From Branchiostoma floridae (lineage: Eukaryota; Chordata; Leptocardii; Amphioxiformes; Branchiostomatidae): 27,262 bases of DNA. The notes beneath the pieces were generated by a model, which was given only the letters and a program-made list of their open reading frames with translations, had not been told where the DNA came from and did no database searches. The stretch lies in assembly GCF_000003815.2 (NCBI RefSeq), contig NC_049984.1, positions 22,610,836-22,638,097 on the forward strand, read 5' to 3'. Numbering within the stretch: position 1 is the stretch's first letter; each line of letters begins with the position of its first letter. The translations under genes were made by a program, and so were the position numbers. Positions 24,001-27,262 of this stretch are shown piece after piece.

Positions 24001-27000
24001 TCTGGATATATCTGGACGTATTGATTTTTCTCCCAGCTTCTAGAACACACTACTGTTCCTGTCAGACATTTAGCTCATGCTAATCTATCTTCCTTGTCCT
24101 TCCAGGCGTTGATGTTTGAAAACCTCCAGAAGAAAGCAGTCAAGGAAGAAGGTAAGACGTGCAACTTAAAATTGTTAAAGAAGTGTGTGACTGTGTTCTT
24201 TTTGTGCATCTTATGATATAGCTGTTGTATCTATTACATTAAAACATCAATCAATGAGAACTGCATTTTGAGCCCCAATAACGGTTGTCGCACATATACG
24301 TTAGACGTTGTATGATTCACCATAATGATATTTAGTGATTTTATTACAAGTAGTTAATTGAAGGCTGTATTATACGATTAGTTTCGTTGAGTGTAATCTA
24401 TGTTGTGGCCGTATGAGATATTTGGATTGTCAAGAAAGACGTGAACAATTTTCATCTCCAAATGTAAAGCATAAATTTCATATTCATTTACCATTTATAC
24501 GACATAACTCATTTTAAGAATGATGCTTGCATCATTGATTATTTCAACAGATTTCAACTCTTTGTTATTTTTTTTTACCTCTTTTGTTTTACATGAATAT
24601 TTTCCAGTACATTTATTGGTTGGTTTTATTACACTGTCATTTCTAGTTGTGGCATGACCAAATATGTCTTCCTACGCCAGTCTTGCTGCAACCAATCAAT
24701 GAAAACGTTTTTTTCTCTTTGTTGCCTTGCAGGTGTTCAGCCAAATTTTGCTGTAAGTATTTTAGTGTTTAATGAGATAACCTTAATTGTCAAGTTAAAA
24801 CTTGATTAGTTATTTGACATCGTATTGCCTTAATGAAATCTGCGTTTAGTTGTATTTCTTGTATTTCGTACAATTGATAATTAATATGTTGACTAAAATA
24901 TTCATCCTGTAGATATCCATATATGTCTGTCTAGTTTTAAGTAGTAAGATTACATTGTATGATTCATACAATTGATAATTAGAATTGTATGAAAGTATAC
25001 TAAAAGTATTCTTGACATTTGAATGTCCTGAAAATGATAAAACCATTGTTGTGTTCATTACCTTTGTATGATCTTAAAGTTAGGAATAGAATTTTCAGTC
25101 TTAAACTTTTTTAAGTGAGTCAGTAAGTTTTGTTATTAGGGTTTTCTGCCATTCTGCTATACTAAATGTTTAAATCTGAACCCCTAGATGATCTTTGTTC
25201 GCAAAATTCAGCCAAGAGAATGTTTTTTTTCTGTGCACCGAGTCGCATCAGGGTATCTATTTCCAAACATGAATATGGAGCCCTGACTTTGTTAGGAATA
25301 TCGGTCGGTACAACTAACATGAATCAATAGATTGATTGAACATGACAAAGATTGTAAAGTGGTACCATTGTCCCTTAGGGGACACAGTGGCCAAGTAGAT
25401 TATAGATTTGTTAGCACTTTTCATTTCTCGTTGATGTTTTTCTCTAATAATAAATACCCGAATATGCTACTAGCCACTGATCCCAAAACATTGCTACTTT
25501 GTAAATGTCTACACTAGGGCTGGGTATCGGTACAGCGTACCGGTACAAAACCGTTTTTTCTTATTTGACCGATCCAGAAAAACCGGACCTGAAAAAATCA
25601 GGTGGACCGGATGTTGGACCGATTGGAAAATTAACAGATTATTTCATCAGGCATTCACACGTTTTGGCACTTGCAGGTGGAAGAAAATAACAACAGTGAA
25701 GTAGAGTAGAGTTTATAGTAATTTCTACCACAGGTGCAGTTAGCGTTGTAGGATTTTAAAATGCCAGCGTAAGTCTAATACTCCACCAAACAGATTTCTT
25801 TGTAGTAAAATGTACCATTGGTATGAGTCATACTGAATTAGGTCCAGGTTCAGGTCCGGACCTGGACCTAATCCTCTGGACCTGAACCGGACCTTAACCT
25901 GAATTTTCTGTACCGGTACCCAGCCCTAGTCTACACCAAGCATTTTACATGATAGATAAAGGAGTCATATATGTTCATTTTTAGGTCCATTTGGCATTTG
26001 TTGTAGCTGAGTCAAATATTTTTAATATTTTGGCAATGCCTCAGGGAAAAGCCATCTTTATTGCTTTTGTACATTTGGCATTTTCTGCAGCTTATAGTGA
26101 CAAATTTTCAATTTTTGGCAATGCCTCAGGGCAGTAGCCGGGGTATCATCTAGGTAGTACTTTGTTCCGACATTTATTATACACTGCATACAGTCGCTTC
26201 TCTACTATTTTGTCTGGGAACCTTGACATCTAATATCTGGAATGGTCAAAAGTTTGTATGAGGGCGCTGATTGGTCCCAACATGTGAGCAAATTCAGGAA
26301 TGGGTACAAGCGCCCATTTGAACACCCAAACGCCCTCCATTGATGGCCTGTTGTCATCGAACAAGGGCTCTAGAACCCATTCTTTAATCGCTCATTAACT
26401 GATGTTATCACCAAAAGATTTGAATATACAGTACTCCTCTGATGGGTAGCAGAAGTGAACATAGGAGTGAACTACTACCAGGATGGTACCCAGGCTATCA
26501 GGCTAGAACCAGCCTAACAGTTTCTGATTGTCCATTTGGCATTTTCTGTAGCTATACATGTAGTTGTCTGTAAATTGGTTTCAGATTGCTGAGGATGAGA
26601 AGACAGGAGCCAATGAGTTTATCCAGCAGTACATGAAAGAACAACAAGAGCTGCTGAGGAGACAACTGGAGGAGAAACGAAGGCAACAACAGGACCAAGG
26701 TAAGGTGTCTTGTACTGTCATGCCATGTATTACATGTTTTGCCAATTGTAGTAACAAATTCTGTGTTCTTTTATTACCTTTGCCTTGAGAAGGTTATGTT
26801 TATGTCAGCATTCATGTGTTTGTGTTAACATGATAACTCGAGAATGCCTGGATGAATTGTATTGAGACACAGTACATGGGTAGGTCTTGGTGAGACCTTA
26901 AAATGATTACAGTTTGGGCCCCCTAGTGGCTTGTTATGGTGATGCAGTGGAACTTTCAGTTTTGATATCTTCTGTTCTGGGCAAGCTATGGGGTCTATAT

Positions 27001-27262
27001 GGTTATTGTGGTAAAAAGCCCTTGTGGTCATGAAGAAGTGACTTAAGTTTTGGCCCTCTAGTCATTTTGTATTTTAGAGCATGTCCTACACATCCTACAA
27101 GAGCTTGAGCTTGTTGTTATAAGTTCCTTGCAGTTGTTTATTTTGACGATATAACTTTAACCTTCCAAACACTGCAAAAAAAAACACAGCATAAGCCTAA
27201 AGAGCCTGTATTTAGAAAATGCAGAAGTTTATTAGATATTGGCATTTCGTAGGGGTTCTTAA
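20891..27262 (+). CDS. ACIN1: Acinus (ACIN1) orthologue, 5' part: exons 1-4
   Basis: Exons 20891-21025, 24106-24151, 24733-24752 and 26585-26699 join in phase to 105 residues; the gene continues beyond the window. Residues about 7-50 form a SAP DNA/RNA-binding domain ([20 protein letters not shown], then [16 protein letters not shown]), nearly matching human acinus [20 protein letters not shown]. Then come [11 protein letters not shown] and a charged helix [20 protein letters not shown], matching human [18 protein letters not shown]. In vertebrates acinus is a nuclear, exon-junction-complex-associated protein (ASAP/PSAP complexes) with a C-terminal RNPS1-binding region; that part is outside the window. 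Confidence 0.93.
21882..23166. mobile_element. hAT-like non-autonomous transposon, 1285 bp
   Basis: Ends CAGGCTTTTAGCTAG and its exact inverse, flanked by a perfect 8-bp target duplication GTTGGGGG (21874-21881 and 23167-23174). CAGG ends plus 8-bp TSD are the hAT signature. Subterminal GGGCGTAC motifs occur at 23062, 23093 and 23123 with an inverse copy at 23134. The right half is CpG-rich and promoter-like. No intact transposase frame is seen; long frames inside are unassigned. Confidence 0.9.
23251..23800 (+). mobile_element. Retro-sequence with A-rich tail, unassigned ORF
   Basis: A 121-residue frame (23251-23616) ends with a [16 protein letters not shown] block that weakly recalls the (S/F)xxAPxLWN region at the C-terminus of LINE polyproteins. 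It is followed by AATAAA at 23768 and a (CAAA/CAA)-rich tail. Probably the 3' end of a non-LTR retrotransposon or a retrocopy; the family is not established. Confidence 0.4.
24106..24151 (+). CDS. ACIN1: ACIN1 exon 2
   Basis: 46 nt, phase 0 to phase 1, acceptor ccttccag and donor GAAG|gtaaga. Encodes [15 protein letters not shown], matching human GALMLENLQK. Confidence 0.92.
24152..24732 (+). other. ACIN1 intron 2
   Basis: 581 bp, AT-rich, with no recognisable gene or repeat. Confidence 0.7.
24733..24752 (+). CDS. ACIN1: ACIN1 exon 3, 20-nt microexon
   Basis: Acceptor ccttgcag, 20 nt, donor gtaagt. With the split G from exon 2 it encodes GVQPNFA, fitting human AAFQPNSQ. It restores phase 0 for exon 4; skipping it would shift the frame. 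Confidence 0.85.
25515..25928. mobile_element. hAT-type MITE (TAGGG family), intact copy
   Basis: 414 bp. TIRs TAGGGCTGGGTATCGGTAC and GTACCGGTACCCAGCCCTA differ at one base. The perfect 8-bp target duplication GTCTACAC lies at 25507-25514 and 25929-25936. The interior is rich in GGACC/GGTCC palindromes. No ORF of note. Reference copy for the relics at 1262 and 4798. Confidence 0.93.
25978..26130 (+). repeat. Tandem repeat, about 87-bp period, two copies
   Basis: CATTTGGCATTT(G/T)(T/C)TG(T/C)AGCT ... TTTTGGCAATGCCTCAGGG occurs at 25986-26045 and 26072-26130. A third partial copy (CATTTGGCATTTTCTGTAGC) lies at 26533-26552, just upstream of the exon 4 acceptor. Confidence 0.75.
26585..26699 (+). 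CDS. ACIN1: ACIN1 exon 4
   Basis: 115 nt, phase 0 to phase 1, acceptor ggtttcag and donor CAAG|gtaagg. Encodes [20 protein letters not shown] and then [18 protein letters not shown], a charged, Gln-rich helix matching human [21 protein letters not shown]. Confidence 0.95.
26700..27262 (+). other. ACIN1 intron 4 (partial)
   Basis: 563 bp to the window end. TTTGGGCCCCCTAG (about 26912) and TTTTGGCCCTCTAG (about 27048), the latter after GAAGAAGTG, recall the inverse of the AGGGGCCCAAAGTTATAACA block duplicated at 4183-4548, so a dispersed repeat is likely. No exon is seen. Confidence 0.5.

Larger units (their letters stand above)
21026..24105 (+). other. ACIN1 intron 1
   Basis: 3080 bp. It contains the 1285-bp hAT-like element (21882-23166) and a retro-sequence with an A-rich tail (23251-23800). 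The segments 21030-21880 and 23810-24105 hold nothing I can name. Confidence 0.75.
24753..26584 (+). other. ACIN1 intron 3
   Basis: 1832 bp. It contains the intact hAT MITE (25515-25928) and a tandemly repeated intron-end-like block (25978-26130). The segments 24760-25510 and 26140-26520 show nothing I can name. Confidence 0.7.

Noticed and set aside
1-27262. A new defence, biosynthetic or regulatory gene system
   Set aside because: All well-supported genes belong to known animal families with expected exon structure; the rest is repeats and weak ORFs.

Overview
The window looks like a piece of a bilaterian animal genome, most probably an amphioxus (Branchiostoma). The taxon is an inference. 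It rests on clear vertebrate-type orthologues with conserved exon structure, introns of 0.2-5.6 kb, GT-AG splice sites throughout, and a dense, diverse load of short DNA transposons. No bacterial or viral gene organisation is visible.

Three protein-coding genes are supported. (1) Positions 2-217 (+) hold the last coding exon of an omega-class glutathione S-transferase. (2) Positions 2069-20515 (-) hold a complete 15-exon gene for a VPS9D1 orthologue: an N-terminal MIT-like region, a middle coiled coil and a C-terminal VPS9 (Rab5-family GEF) domain. All exons were joined by hand; every junction keeps phase and the product is 822 residues. (3) From 20891 (+) to beyond the right edge lies the 5' part of an acinus (ACIN1) orthologue: a SAP-domain first exon, two short exons (46 and 20 nt) and a helical fourth exon. 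Genes 2 and 3 are head to head, with 375 bp between start codons, so a shared bidirectional promoter is likely. Genes 1 and 2 converge tail to tail.

The rest is introns and intergenic DNA filled with transposable elements. Several can be delimited to the base by terminal inverted repeats (TIRs) and target-site duplications (TSDs): a 1285-bp hAT-like element (21882-23166, TSD GTTGGGGG), a 414-bp hAT MITE (25515-25928, TSD GTCTACAC) with two degraded relatives, a 209-bp element with perfect 20-bp TIRs and a 9-bp TSD (6602-6810), and four other MITE families. Fragments of CR1-like LINE reverse transcriptase lie at 9159-9347 (-) and 19463-19671 (+). The 5.6-kb intron 10 of VPS9D1 is largely occupied by a 4.77-kb unit bounded by nearly identical 230-235 bp inverted repeats.

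The most notable coding feature is a 30-bp minisatellite inside VPS9D1 exon 4, encoding 12 decapeptide repeats. I did not find a new defence, metabolic or regulatory system. The novelty here is in repeat families and gene-structure details.
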